The position numbers were made by a program, and so were the translations under genes. Positions 50,318 through 58,563 of a DNA stretch of 64,000 bases are shown in pieces (positions within the stretch are counted from its first letter, which is position 1; every line of letters starts with the position of its first letter). The stretch is taken from assembly GCF_003583765.1 (NCBI RefSeq), contig NZ_QXQA01000013.1, positions 62,001-126,000 of the forward strand, written 5' to 3'. This stretch comes from Paenibacillus nanensis (GTDB lineage Bacteria; Bacillota; Bacilli; Paenibacillales; Paenibacillaceae). The notes beneath the pieces were generated by a model. It did no database searches. It was not told where the DNA came from and worked only from the letters and a program-made list of their open reading frames with translations.

Positions 50318-53095
50318 CAAATCGTCGTACATCGAGCCTTTGACTGTAACCGTCATGCGGTTGGCATTGCCGAAGTCAATGCCTTTTAGTGCCGGAAGTG
50401 TTTTATACGCATATGGCATGCTGCTTAGGTTCACGTCTCCAACCGATACTTCAATGTTGTACGCGCCGTCCGGCATATGGGCGTGCGTATACAGCTTCTT
50501 GCCGTCTTCCGGTCCGATCGTGATCGTAACGGTCGTTCGTTCAGTGACTTTATACATTTTCGGCTGACCGCTCTTCACGTACTCTTTGTACTTATAATCC
50601 GTCGAGCTGTCCTGTGTCCTTGAAGCGCTGTAGCCTTCAAGCACGCGTTCCCAGTAGGGGTGTAAATTACCGCTGGAATCTTGCGCGGACGTTATTTCTT
50701 CCACGTCTCTGTCATAGTCGTCATCCTTCACATGCAGCAGCTTCCAGCCATTGACGCCATTTGGGTTGTTACGCGTTAATACGCCTGTCTTCATGACCGG
50801 TCTGTTGCCGCGGCTGCTCAGTTTCTCTCCTCGCACATTCACGGCATTTTTATTGTTATCAATATAAATGAGGTCGCTTTCGTAACGGAATGAGTCGATC
50901 ACTTTGTCTACCAAATCTTTGTGGTCCTGCGTTCTACCACTCGATTGCTTGAACGTGACGGTCTCGACCGTGAAGGTATACTTTCCTGCCGGGTTGAAAT
51001 AGTAGCCGGATTTAATCGGATAATTGTACTTTTGCAGCTCTTTATCCGTTGCAAAAACCGCAATGTCGTATTGGCTCTTCACGTTCTGTTTATTCTTCGC
51101 AGCCGTACGGCTCGGCTCGTAGGCCTGCGCCTGCGACTGTTCAACCTTCCAACCGACTTCTCCATCTGCTTGATGCGTGAACTTTCTTTCGTATTGGCCT
51201 GTAACGGCCGTCCAGTCAGATAGGCTGCCGTACGCGTCGTGCGCCATCCAACGCACTGTTCTGTAATCATAAGGCTCATTTTTCCAATATAGCTTTTTGA
51301 GTAAGGAGCTTGTCGAATTGTTATCAATTTTGTTCTCGTAGGTCAGAGCCGGCAAGTTCGCCATCCCATTATAAATACGGGCGCCTATGGTCACTTCGTC
51401 GGTATGGTTCGGAAATGCGGCTGTTGATGTCCCATACTCGTAAACCGTGTCGCAATCACGCTCTTCTTGGCCTTGGTCATTGGTGCTTGTATGGCATACC
51501 ACTCTTTCAATGACATAAGGCCTGCTTACGGAGCCGCTTGCAGGGATATTGCCAGTTCGGTATTTCGGTGTTCCCGGAGTTGCCCAGTTCAGCCATCTGC
51601 CGTGTACCGGATCATCGCCAAAGTCCGTACGCAAAATTTTCATATCGATGATCGGTTTTCGGCTGATTGTAGCGGAAGCCTCGTTAACAGGCGGATTATT
51701 CCTAACCTCAAACTCCCGGAACAAATTGGGCTGCCCATTCGACACATTCAAGCTGCCCGTCGCATTTCCATTCCAGTCGGCATCGGACGGTTTACTCAGA
51801 GTGGCCGTAATTGCTGAGCCTCCGTTAAGCGGATAGACCAATTTCTTCGATAAAACGTTGTAATCCAAAACCTCTTGGTTCGACTTGTAGGGCGGTGAAG
51901 GCGTAATAGATTTGACTGCCGTTGGGCTGGAGGCTAGATCGTTATTGTCATAGGTTCGTTCAATCGGCGAATTATGGTTTTTGTTCATCGTGAAGTTGAT
52001 GGATACATCACTCGCCGGCATCGTAAACTTGGCTCTCAGCAGCCGTTCGTTATTGCCCCCAATTTCGATTTCCCCTGACGGATCGTCAGCGTGACCGGAA
52101 TAGGTGACGCTAAGCTTCTCTCCGTTTTTAGCGCGAATATCCCATTCGAAATCGGTAGTCTTTGCATCTTTGAAAGTGGATTGCAGCGCTACCGCCACTT
52201 CAACGGGATCTCCCGCATTAGCGGTCGAAGGGAGAAGCTCGAAGTGGGCGGACAAATCGTTCTCGAGCATGGCGAAAGGTTTGTAGCGGAAGTACTGGTA
52301 GTATAGATAGTTGTTCGGCTCGTAAATATTGTTCGGTCCGTTACCCCCGTAGTAGTAGAAGGCAATGCCAACACCCCAGGTATGGTAGGTTGGCGGTTGG
52401 ATCATGTAAATGTAATCTTCAGGGTTATCTTTTAGAACTTCTGGGACGTTCTCGATAGCTCTATTATAAAACTTGCGGTTACCAGTCATTTGCTCGATCC
52501 TATCAGGTAACATGGTGCGAGCCTTTACCCACTGATTTATAACGCTATAAGCCGTTGAAAATGTATCGGGTTCATATTTTAAATATTGGTATGTGTGTCT
52601 ATCTCTCGAGTCATCAGGCAATAGCTCTTTCCTAATCTCCTTATCTCTAACTGTAGGTAAACGCCATGGCTCCTTGATCCATCGACGTACGTAAGTGACA
52701 TCATCGATATGGAAGGCGGGATTGGCGTACGGGTCGTCTAAGAACGAAAAACCGATGGCCCGCAGCTCATTTTTGTGGTCGACTACCCTTGTGTCGTTTC
52801 CGTATTTCGTTCCTTCAACCGCACCTGCATATGCATCCCCGTATACAAGCACAGGAAAGTTAGAAAACGCGGCATTTCCCCTTACTGCCAACGTTTGATT
52901 AAGATATTTGCCTTTAGATGACTGCATGCCGAAATAATCGCCTTCATATCCCAAATAGTCGCGCATATATTGATTGGCCATATCGACAGACTGCTGAGCT
53001 GTAGTGATCTCTTCACCGACCGCCTCAATTTGCTGCACCGAAATCATGGGGATGAGTAATAAAAATAATAGCAATACCGCGCCTATTCTTCTCAC
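50309..53095 (-). CDS. Large secreted protein of unknown function in the T7SS locus
   Basis: The 928-residue protein has a signal peptide (MRRIGAVLLLFLLLIPMISV) and no further membrane helix. An N-terminal region with many aromatic residues (NQYMRDYLGYEGDYFGMQSS, PPTYHTWGVGIAFYYYGGNG) is followed by beta-rich repeats resembling Ig-like or CARDB domains (AHFELLPSTANAGDPVEVAV, ASDVSINFTMNKNH). I recognise no enzyme motif. The stop overlaps the T7SS toxin upstream region (TAATG), and it lies between toxins and secretion genes, so it may act at the wall during T7SS export or be an independent surface protein. Lower G+C in the first 350 codons than in neighbours. Confidence 0.7.
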   Translation of the reverse strand: MRRIGAVLLLFLLLIPMISVQQIEAVGEEITTAQQSVDMANQYMRDYLGYEGDYFGMQSSKGKYLNQTLAVRGNAAFSNFPVLVYGDAYAGAVEGTKYGNDTRVVDHKNELRAIGFSFLDDPYANPAFHIDDVTYVRRWIKEPWRLPTVRDKEIRKELLPDDSRDRHTYQYLKYEPDTFSTAYSVINQWVKARTMLPDRIEQMTGNRKFYNRAIENVPEVLKDNPEDYIYMIQPPTYHTWGVGIAFYYYGGNGPNNIYEPNNYLYYQYFRYKPFAMLENDLSAHFELLPSTANAGDPVEVAVALQSTFKDAKTTDFEWDIRAKNGEKLSVTYSGHADDPSGEIEIGGNNERLLRAKFTMPASDVSINFTMNKNHNSPIERTYDNNDLASSPTAVKSITPSPPYKSNQEVLDYNVLSKKLVYPLNGGSAITATLSKPSDADWNGNATGSLNVSNGQPNLFREFEVRNNPPVNEASATISRKPIIDMKILRTDFGDDPVHGRWLNWATPGTPKYRTGNIPASGSVSRPYVIERVVCHTSTNDQGQEERDCDTVYEYGTSTAAFPNHTDEVTIGARIYNGMANLPALTYENKIDNNSTSSLLKKLYWKNEPYDYRTVRWMAHDAYGSLSDWTAVTGQYERKFTHQADGEVGWKVEQSQAQAYEPSRTAAKNKQNVKSQYDIAVFATDKELQKYNYPIKSGYYFNPAGKYTFTVETVTFKQSSGRTQDHKDLVDKVIDSFRYESDLIYIDNNKNAVNVRGEKLSSRGNRPVMKTGVLTRNNPNGVNGWKLLHVKDDDYDRDVEEITSAQDSSGNLHPYWERVLEGYSASRTQDSSTDYKYKEYVKSGQPKMYKVTERTTVTITIGPEDGKKLYTHAHMPDGAYNIEVSVGDVNLSSMPYAYKTLPALKGIDFGNANRMTVTVKGSMYDDLNS

Positions 53096-53114
53096 TTGTT
53101 ACCTCCGGAAACAT

Positions 53115-53918
53115 TCATGCTTTGATACTAGTGAAATACACTACGGTTATGTCTTCTAGATATGATTGCATAATCCAAACATCTTGTTTACTTTTTTTGT
53201 CATGTATAAACTTCTCTTCTAGCTCATAAAATCGTTCCTGCTTTTTCTTTATATGATCAACCACGGCATCTACAGTATCCTGGTCGCATTTTTGAGATAA
53301 AATTTTGGCCAGATCCTCGATTTGTTTCTCTACATTTGCTCGTAACAGATTGACTTCAAATTCTACGATTACTTCCCCGTTATATGTGGAATCTACAACC
53401 AGTAAATCGATATCCTCTGGAACTTTAAATCCCGCGACATCTCTCGTCGCTCCAGGCTTCTCTTCATCCTTACCGCCAGTCGTGATATAAACCGTCGTTA
53501 CCGCCTCATCCCACTCTACATCTGCTCCAAGCGCTTGGCTGACAAAACGTGCGGGTACAAACGTTCTTCCTTCCTTTTTAATAGCAACGGTATCCATGTT
53601 TTGTGCTTTACCATTTACGTCAATGGATTTTTTTCCGATCTGAAGAATAGCTTTAATGCTGCCTTTCGTTATCGTGACTTTTTTCGTTTTATCTTCCCAT
53701 TTCACATCGGCTCCAAGCGCCTCACTTACAAAACGTACAGGAACCATCGTACGGTCATTCTCATCAATATAAGGCTGAGCGTCAGGGAAATTGACACGCT
53801 CTCCGTTCACCACGACCCTCAGCGGAAAGGCAGCGGATACATGGAAGCTGGTTAGCACTAAGGCTGCGGCTACGATCATCAGTAAGCTCAATTGAAATTT
53901 TTTCAACGTTCTATTCAT
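53115..53918 (-). CDS. Secreted stalk-domain protein (two copper-amine-oxidase-N repeats)
   Basis: Signal peptide (to about residue 30), then the stalk module twice: RVVVNGERVNFPDAQPYIDE with TMVPVRFVSEALGADVKWED, and DVNGKAQNMDTVAIKKEG with RTFVPARFVSQALGADVEWD. The last 110 residues (DLLVVDSTYNGEVIVEFEVN, a helical KKKQERFYELEEKF) are unique. The family is common on Paenibacillus surfaces. In this place it may serve the T7SS or its effectors, but nothing in the sequence proves it. Confidence 0.8.
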   Translation of the reverse strand: MNRTLKKFQLSLLMIVAAALVLTSFHVSAAFPLRVVVNGERVNFPDAQPYIDENDRTMVPVRFVSEALGADVKWEDKTKKVTITKGSIKAILQIGKKSIDVNGKAQNMDTVAIKKEGRTFVPARFVSQALGADVEWDEAVTTVYITTGGKDEEKPGATRDVAGFKVPEDIDLLVVDSTYNGEVIVEFEVNLLRANVEKQIEDLAKILSQKCDQDTVDAVVDHIKKKQERFYELEEKFIHDKKSKQDVWIMQSYLEDITVVYFTSIKA

Positions 53919-53959
53919 CGTTTATGTCCTCCAAATATAGTTATTTATAAATGCCTCTG

Positions 53960-55858
53960 CTAAAATCTCAAACCTACCGCGCGCATCAAGGTTCGCTTAA
54001 GCGTCGACTCGAGCGTGTTATATGCGGCGTTTGCGTCTCTCACGCCTTCGGCGAGCTCCTGAATCTGACTTTCGATCTTCTGTCTTTCTTTGCTTATTTT
54101 GTCGCACAGATTCATCACCCTTCGAACCCTGTACTGAACGCCGGATTCCCCATAACTCCTGTCCGCTTGCTCCGCCGAATGCGTCGCCCTCTTTATCGCC
54201 GAGGCCAAAATATCGTGTAATGCGCGTTCCTTCTTCTTAAGCGAATGTTCGAGCGACTCTAGCTCCCGCATTTTGGCTACTATTTTTACTCCTTTTTTGA
54301 CCTTCCCTATTCCGATGCTGACTAGCGTTACCGCTTTATAGGCGGCGGCCTTCAGCTCATTCATCTTTTGATCTCGGAACTTCTTTATGCTCGAAGCAAT
54401 CTCTTTGGCTTTTTCCCCGATGGCATCCGTCGTTTCCTTTACAATGGTCGCGATACCGGTCACCGCGCGCTTGCCTTCCTCCATCCAATACGACACTTCG
54501 TCCTCCGCCCATTTCACGACGCGGTCGACCAGACGGTTGAAGTTTTTCTCCATTTTGTCAAAAAAGCTCGAGATTGCGGACTGCAGCTCATCCTTCCATT
54601 TGGACCAAAGCATCGACCTCTCGATCTTATTGTTGATCCAGGCTTCCATCAGGTTGAACGAAACGGCGGCAAACGATTTGACTCCGTTAATGAGTCCCTC
54701 CTTCACTTTTGTCAGGACATCTTTGATCCAAGGGATGAGCCGATAACGGATCTGGTCAATGATAAATGACGTGACGGCGATTCGAAGCTCTTCCTTCAAT
54801 TCCTTTATAAGTTCCGGTCCCACTTCAAAGGCAACAGATAATGTCCGTTTCCAGTCAAAGCCCTCTGTCATCGTTCGGTCGATTTCTTCGACGAGCTTTT
54901 CCTTTAATTCGTACGGCATCGACTCCAGCTCGACCGTCAGCAATTTGACCGACAGGGGAATGAGATCGAAGCTTTGCTTGTGGTTGAGCACAAAGCCCGT
55001 TCCGGTAGCGTTCATCGAAGTGGCAAAGAGAGAATGGCTGCCCATATAGTCCGTTTTATCAAAATCAGAGGCTAAGTAGATGCCGGACGAAGGGTTATGG
55101 AACAGAGCCGGCACAATATCCCCGTTATTCCGGAATTCTCTGAGCTTCCCTTGAGCGTTTAAGTAGTCAATTGCATGCTGATGTTTATTCAGGAGAGCCG
55201 TATTGAAGCCGGGAGCGTTAAAAGTGGTGGTTGTTACGAGCTTCGACAAGACCTCTTCCGGTAGCGTAAAGCCCGCATACAGCGCAAGATTCCCCCCAAG
55301 CGAGTGTCCGGTTGTGTATAGCTCCTCCAGTTCCGGATATTTCCGGATCAGGTCTTCCATATACTTTTTCGCTTCCGCCTGCTGAGGGGACTCCAGCATA
55401 TACATCGTCCGCAGGTTATTGGACCAGTCATTCCAATATTGAAGGTCCTCCATCGGCTCGCTGCCCCGGAAAACAACGATTTTTGTATTCCCGCTTGAGG
55501 ATTGGGAAGAATCCGAGCTTACCGGCTCAATCGTCATCGCGGCAAAGCCGGTTTCCGTGTTCGGCTTCACGTCGCTGATTTTCCATTGCCGCATCTCTTC
55601 ATTTTGCGACAATTCGCTCAAGAGCCCTTTCCAATAATCAATTTCCGGCTTGCCGTCCAATTCCTTGATAAAACGCTCTTCTAGCTGCCTGATTCCTGCC
55701 GGGTCGGAGCTGTAGTAGTCGATGAGCTGGCCAATGGTAATTGAGTTTGTCTCCTTATAGATTCTGGATAAATTTGTATTTGAACCGTCCGGCTTCAAAA
55801 CATCCAAATATACCAGCTGAGATAACTTCTGAAGTTCAACCTCATCGATTTGCTGCAT
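53960..55858 (-). CDS. T7SS lipase effector with reversed domain order (TslA-like)
   Basis: The 632-residue protein has an N-terminal DUF2974/class-3 lipase domain (about 1-300): KIVVFRGSEPMED (oxyanion region), nucleophile elbow YTTGHSLGGNLALYAG (Ser about 187), a candidate Asp in RNNGDIVPALFHN and His in YMGSHSLFATS. A long helical middle (about 330-520) leads to a C-terminal helical module SLEHSLKKKERALHDILASA with DRSYGESGVQYRVRRVM. This aligns with the N-terminal targeting module of the toxins (LSQQLKKKRNALEDAVFSEV). A lipase first and LXG-like module last is the order of S. aureus TslA. ATG follows the lipoprotein stop directly (TAAATG). Confidence 0.85.
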   Translation of the reverse strand: MQQIDEVELQKLSQLVYLDVLKPDGSNTNLSRIYKETNSITIGQLIDYYSSDPAGIRQLEERFIKELDGKPEIDYWKGLLSELSQNEEMRQWKISDVKPNTETGFAAMTIEPVSSDSSQSSSGNTKIVVFRGSEPMEDLQYWNDWSNNLRTMYMLESPQQAEAKKYMEDLIRKYPELEELYTTGHSLGGNLALYAGFTLPEEVLSKLVTTTTFNAPGFNTALLNKHQHAIDYLNAQGKLREFRNNGDIVPALFHNPSSGIYLASDFDKTDYMGSHSLFATSMNATGTGFVLNHKQSFDLIPLSVKLLTVELESMPYELKEKLVEEIDRTMTEGFDWKRTLSVAFEVGPELIKELKEELRIAVTSFIIDQIRYRLIPWIKDVLTKVKEGLINGVKSFAAVSFNLMEAWINNKIERSMLWSKWKDELQSAISSFFDKMEKNFNRLVDRVVKWAEDEVSYWMEEGKRAVTGIATIVKETTDAIGEKAKEIASSIKKFRDQKMNELKAAAYKAVTLVSIGIGKVKKGVKIVAKMRELESLEHSLKKKERALHDILASAIKRATHSAEQADRSYGESGVQYRVRRVMNLCDKISKERQKIESQIQELAEGVRDANAAYNTLESTLKRTLMRAVGLRF

Positions 55859-56695
55859 TTACTCCTCCCCCTTATCCCGGATATACTTCTGACGAGACTC
55901 GCGCCATACGGAAAACGTTTCTTTAAACGCATTGTCCGACTTACTGAGCTCCCCGTTTTCCAGTAAATCGAACCCATTCCGGGTGACGCTGTTTAATAGC
56001 CCCTCCTCTTCCTGCTCCTTGTACAATACCTGCTCGACATTGACGGTTTCTTGCTGAATGCTGTCCAATCTTCCATAAGCCTGTTCGGATAAATAAACAA
56101 TGCTTACGCCGCTTTTCACATACTTATTGGCTTCCAGCAGCTTGGCGAAGGACTTATATTTTTCGATCTCCGCATCCTCATTCATTTCGCCGTTCTCATC
56201 GATATAATTGGAGGCATTTACAAATACAAAAATGACCTGCCAGTTCGAAGGATACAGCTCCAAAAACTTCTCATAGGTCATATCCCTGTCCGTATGCGTC
56301 GGGTAGGTTAAAACCGTATCATTCGAGATTTCAACCCTGCCGTCGCTCCACACCTGCCTCGCCAAATCCGTAATCGGCGCTAGGTTGGACTGGGCAACAA
56401 TGACATTCAAATACTTGTCATAAACCTTTTTCAAATCCTTCGTTACCTCAACGTCGAAAACAATCCTCGGATCGCTTTTCGGACGGACCGTCGCTTTAAT
56501 CGTGTTATCGTTCATCGTGCCGGAGCCTGCGCCGATTTTATCGAGCTCGAACTCCTCGCCGTACTTCTCCTCCAGCGCCTTCAAAATCCTTGCCGACGCA
56601 TTCTCGTATTGGCCGCCTTTGGATCCGCAGCCGAGCAGCGTTATTAAGGGTAGAAGCATCAGGATCATCACTGCCTTCCTATAGTCGATTTTCAT
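55859..56695 (-). CDS. Lipoprotein, probable immunity partner of the lipase (TilA-like position)
   Basis: Signal peptide with lipobox LITLLGC (Cys about 23), 278 residues. The mature part is mixed alpha/beta (ALEEKYGEEFELDKIGAGSG, IVFDVEVTKDLKKVYDKYLN, YPSNWQVIFVFVNASNYIDE). I recognise no family, but the DKIGAGSGTMN-type start resembles small Bacillus lipoproteins. It is immediately upstream of and coupled to the TslA-like lipase gene. In S. aureus the lipase toxin TslA is neutralised by the lipoprotein TilA, so immunity outside the membrane is the favoured inference. Confidence 0.65.
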   Translation of the reverse strand: MKIDYRKAVMILMLLPLITLLGCGSKGGQYENASARILKALEEKYGEEFELDKIGAGSGTMNDNTIKATVRPKSDPRIVFDVEVTKDLKKVYDKYLNVIVAQSNLAPITDLARQVWSDGRVEISNDTVLTYPTHTDRDMTYEKFLELYPSNWQVIFVFVNASNYIDENGEMNEDAEIEKYKSFAKLLEANKYVKSGVSIVYLSEQAYGRLDSIQQETVNVEQVLYKEQEEEGLLNSVTRNGFDLLENGELSKSDNAFKETFSVWRESRQKYIRDKGEE

Positions 56696-56709
56696 CTTGT
56701 CTCATCCTC

Positions 56710-57786
56710 TCATGCGCCGAATCGATTCATCATCAAAAGCCCTAGTTGATCCGTCAGCTCGTTCGCAGCCTTCGCCAGACGCTCGCCTAACTCGTCAGCC
56801 AATCTGCGTGCGGCTGCCTCCAGCTGTTCAAGGCCTTCCTTGCGGTCGAGCGACTGGAGAGCTGTCAGGGTTAGAATCATTTCCATGTCCTCATGAAATT
56901 GTTTTGCGTAATCGGCCATCTGCTGCGCGGCCATCGTGGTGCGTTCGACGACGATTTCCCCTTGGCGCCTCGCGTCGTAATGCAGGAGCGGCTCGACATC
57001 CGACCGCCATGCCCAGAATATGTCTTGAAACGCCTCGCCGCATCGACGCAGCAGCTTAGGAATAGCTTCGATGACGGAAGGGAGCTCAAGCCGGTGAAGC
57101 AACAGCATCAGGTCGTCATCCCCAGAGATGAAGGGCTCGAGTCCAGCTGCTTCCGCGAGCTCCTGAACCCGCGCGTCAAGCCGCCCGCGCGCCGCGTCAT
57201 TCAGACTGCTGATCCGCATCAGGGAGCGAAACAGCTCGTTAGGCTCACCCGGACGCGCGAACCCATTGGAGTCGAATGAATACCGCTCCTTCTCCTCAGC
57301 GCCTAGCTGCGCGAATGTGACGGGCGTCGGATGGCTGCCGATCGCAGGCAAAATGCTGTCCTCGGCCGCTATATTTGTAATCGATAAGGTATCGAGATCT
57401 TTCGAAGTAAGCAGCTTGCCGATGCCAGGCGCATCGAATGCAACCCCTGTCAGGCCGGCGACCGCCGCGTGATACAAGCCGAATGCGCCGCCGATACCTT
57501 GACCCGTTATGGAGCAGGGGCCTTGGCCGGCGTATTTCCGCACAAAAGCAGAAAGACTGCGATGTAACTCTGAGTCTCCCTCATAAAGCTGCTGGAGCCC
57601 CAGATGCACGTCCTCCAGCGTATAATGGATGACCAGAAGATGTCCGCTGTCATTCACCCGATAGGCGAAAGCTTCAATGGCGTCTAGGCTTAGCCTCTCC
57701 GCAAGCGTCAGCTGGAGTCCCGTATCGGCCGACTGCGCCGAGCCGTTTGAAGCAAGCATCCAGTATTGTTGATCGGTTAATCGCAT
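56710..57786 (-). CDS. Lipase-like protein lacking the catalytic serine, T7SS locus
   Basis: The 358-residue protein has the start of a DUF2974/lipase fold (MRLTDQQYWMLASNGSAQSA, LVIHYTLEDVHLG). At the nucleophile elbow it reads CSITGQGIGGAFGLYHAAV where active relatives, including its neighbour, read GHSLGG; the serine is replaced by glycine. A GVAFDAPGIGKLL stretch matches the NAPGF of the active enzyme. The last 110 residues are helical. It starts 81 bp after the WXG100 gene and ends 14 bp before the lipoprotein. Likely a non-catalytic partner (chaperone, adaptor or decoy) of the lipase effector. This is inference. Confidence 0.7.
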   Translation of the reverse strand: MRLTDQQYWMLASNGSAQSADTGLQLTLAERLSLDAIEAFAYRVNDSGHLLVIHYTLEDVHLGLQQLYEGDSELHRSLSAFVRKYAGQGPCSITGQGIGGAFGLYHAAVAGLTGVAFDAPGIGKLLTSKDLDTLSITNIAAEDSILPAIGSHPTPVTFAQLGAEEKERYSFDSNGFARPGEPNELFRSLMRISSLNDAARGRLDARVQELAEAAGLEPFISGDDDLMLLLHRLELPSVIEAIPKLLRRCGEAFQDIFWAWRSDVEPLLHYDARRQGEIVVERTTMAAQQMADYAKQFHEDMEMILTLTALQSLDRKEGLEQLEAAARRLADELGERLAKAANELTDQLGLLMMNRFGA

Positions 57787-57867
57787 TAGTTATCCTCCAT
57801 TTGGTTCGGACCCGCTGGCACTAGAAATAGACAAGGCAGAATCGTTCCGCCTTGTCTACAATGATTG

Positions 57868-58164
57868 CTATTTCGAACGAAGCTTGCTCGCCATTTGCTG
57901 CTCGGCGTCCTCTTTGATTCTGACGATCTCGACCAGGTTAGCGCTGATCGTGTTCACGCATTCGATCATCTTGTCAAAGCTAGGCTTCAGGCTGTCGTAT
58001 TGATCGACGAACGCCTTTTGGGACTCGCCATGCCACCAGGAGTTGATCGCGTGGATTTCTTTTGTCAGCTGATTGATAACGGTTTGCGCGTTTTCAGCTT
58101 TGCGCTTGATCGATTGGGCTACGCCAGTCGCCTGCGCGGAATCAAACTGAATGTTAGCTGCCAT
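57868..58164 (-). CDS. WXG100 protein (EsxA-like)
   Basis: A 98-residue helical hairpin with the turn HAINSWWHGESQKAF (WHG as the WXG motif) at about residues 42-46; flanking helices have the usual heptads. WXG100 proteins are substrates and structural partners of T7SS. The start ATG has AAAGGAGGTGAGAAA upstream, the strongest ribosome site in the locus, as expected for an abundant secreted protein. It lies 41 bp after another WXG100 gene, and both follow the ATPase gene. Confidence 0.93.
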   Translation of the reverse strand: MAANIQFDSAQATGVAQSIKRKAENAQTVINQLTKEIHAINSWWHGESQKAFVDQYDSLKPSFDKMIECVNTISANLVEIVRIKEDAEQQMASKLRSK

Positions 58165-58205
58165 TTTCTCACCTCCTTTCGGTGCAGGCTCTACAATCGC
58201 CTGCC

Positions 58206-58541
58206 TTATCTCGCTTTCTGCTTCGCCTGCTGTTTCGCTTGCTCGGCAAGACGAGCCGCTTCTCTCGCCTTCTCGGCGGCTCGCGCGGCGTCCGCCTCAT
58301 CTACCGCATTGGCCAGCGATCGAAGCTCCGAGCTGAGATCATCCAGCAGAGAGATGAGCGACGACAGTTTTTTTACGATCTCTCCTCCGCTGTCCTTAAA
58401 GCTGTTTGCCGCCTTGCCGGTCCAATAGGACGAAGAGCCGGCCACCAGACCATTGATGTCCTTCTTCACATCGGATACTTCGCCTCTCATCTTGTAGATC
58501 GCGGATGCCGTACTATTGATTTCGTATGGACTGACCGACAT
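58206..58541 (-). CDS. WXG100-like protein, second copy, with Ala/Lys-rich tail
   Basis: A 111-residue protein with the WXG turn SSSYWTGKAANSFKDSG (WTG near residue 40) between two helices, so it belongs to the WXG100/DUF3130-like group. Its tail (VDEADAARAAEKAREAARLA, ending KQQAKQKAR) is an extended charged helix not found in EsxA. It may form a heterodimer with the next WXG100 protein or act as a partner of an effector. ATG has GGGAGGGATGATGAT upstream. Confidence 0.88.
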   Translation of the reverse strand: MSVSPYEINSTASAIYKMRGEVSDVKKDINGLVAGSSSYWTGKAANSFKDSGGEIVKKLSSLISLLDDLSSELRSLANAVDEADAARAAEKAREAARLAEQAKQQAKQKAR

Positions 58542-58563
58542 ATCATCATCCCTCCCTTTGACC

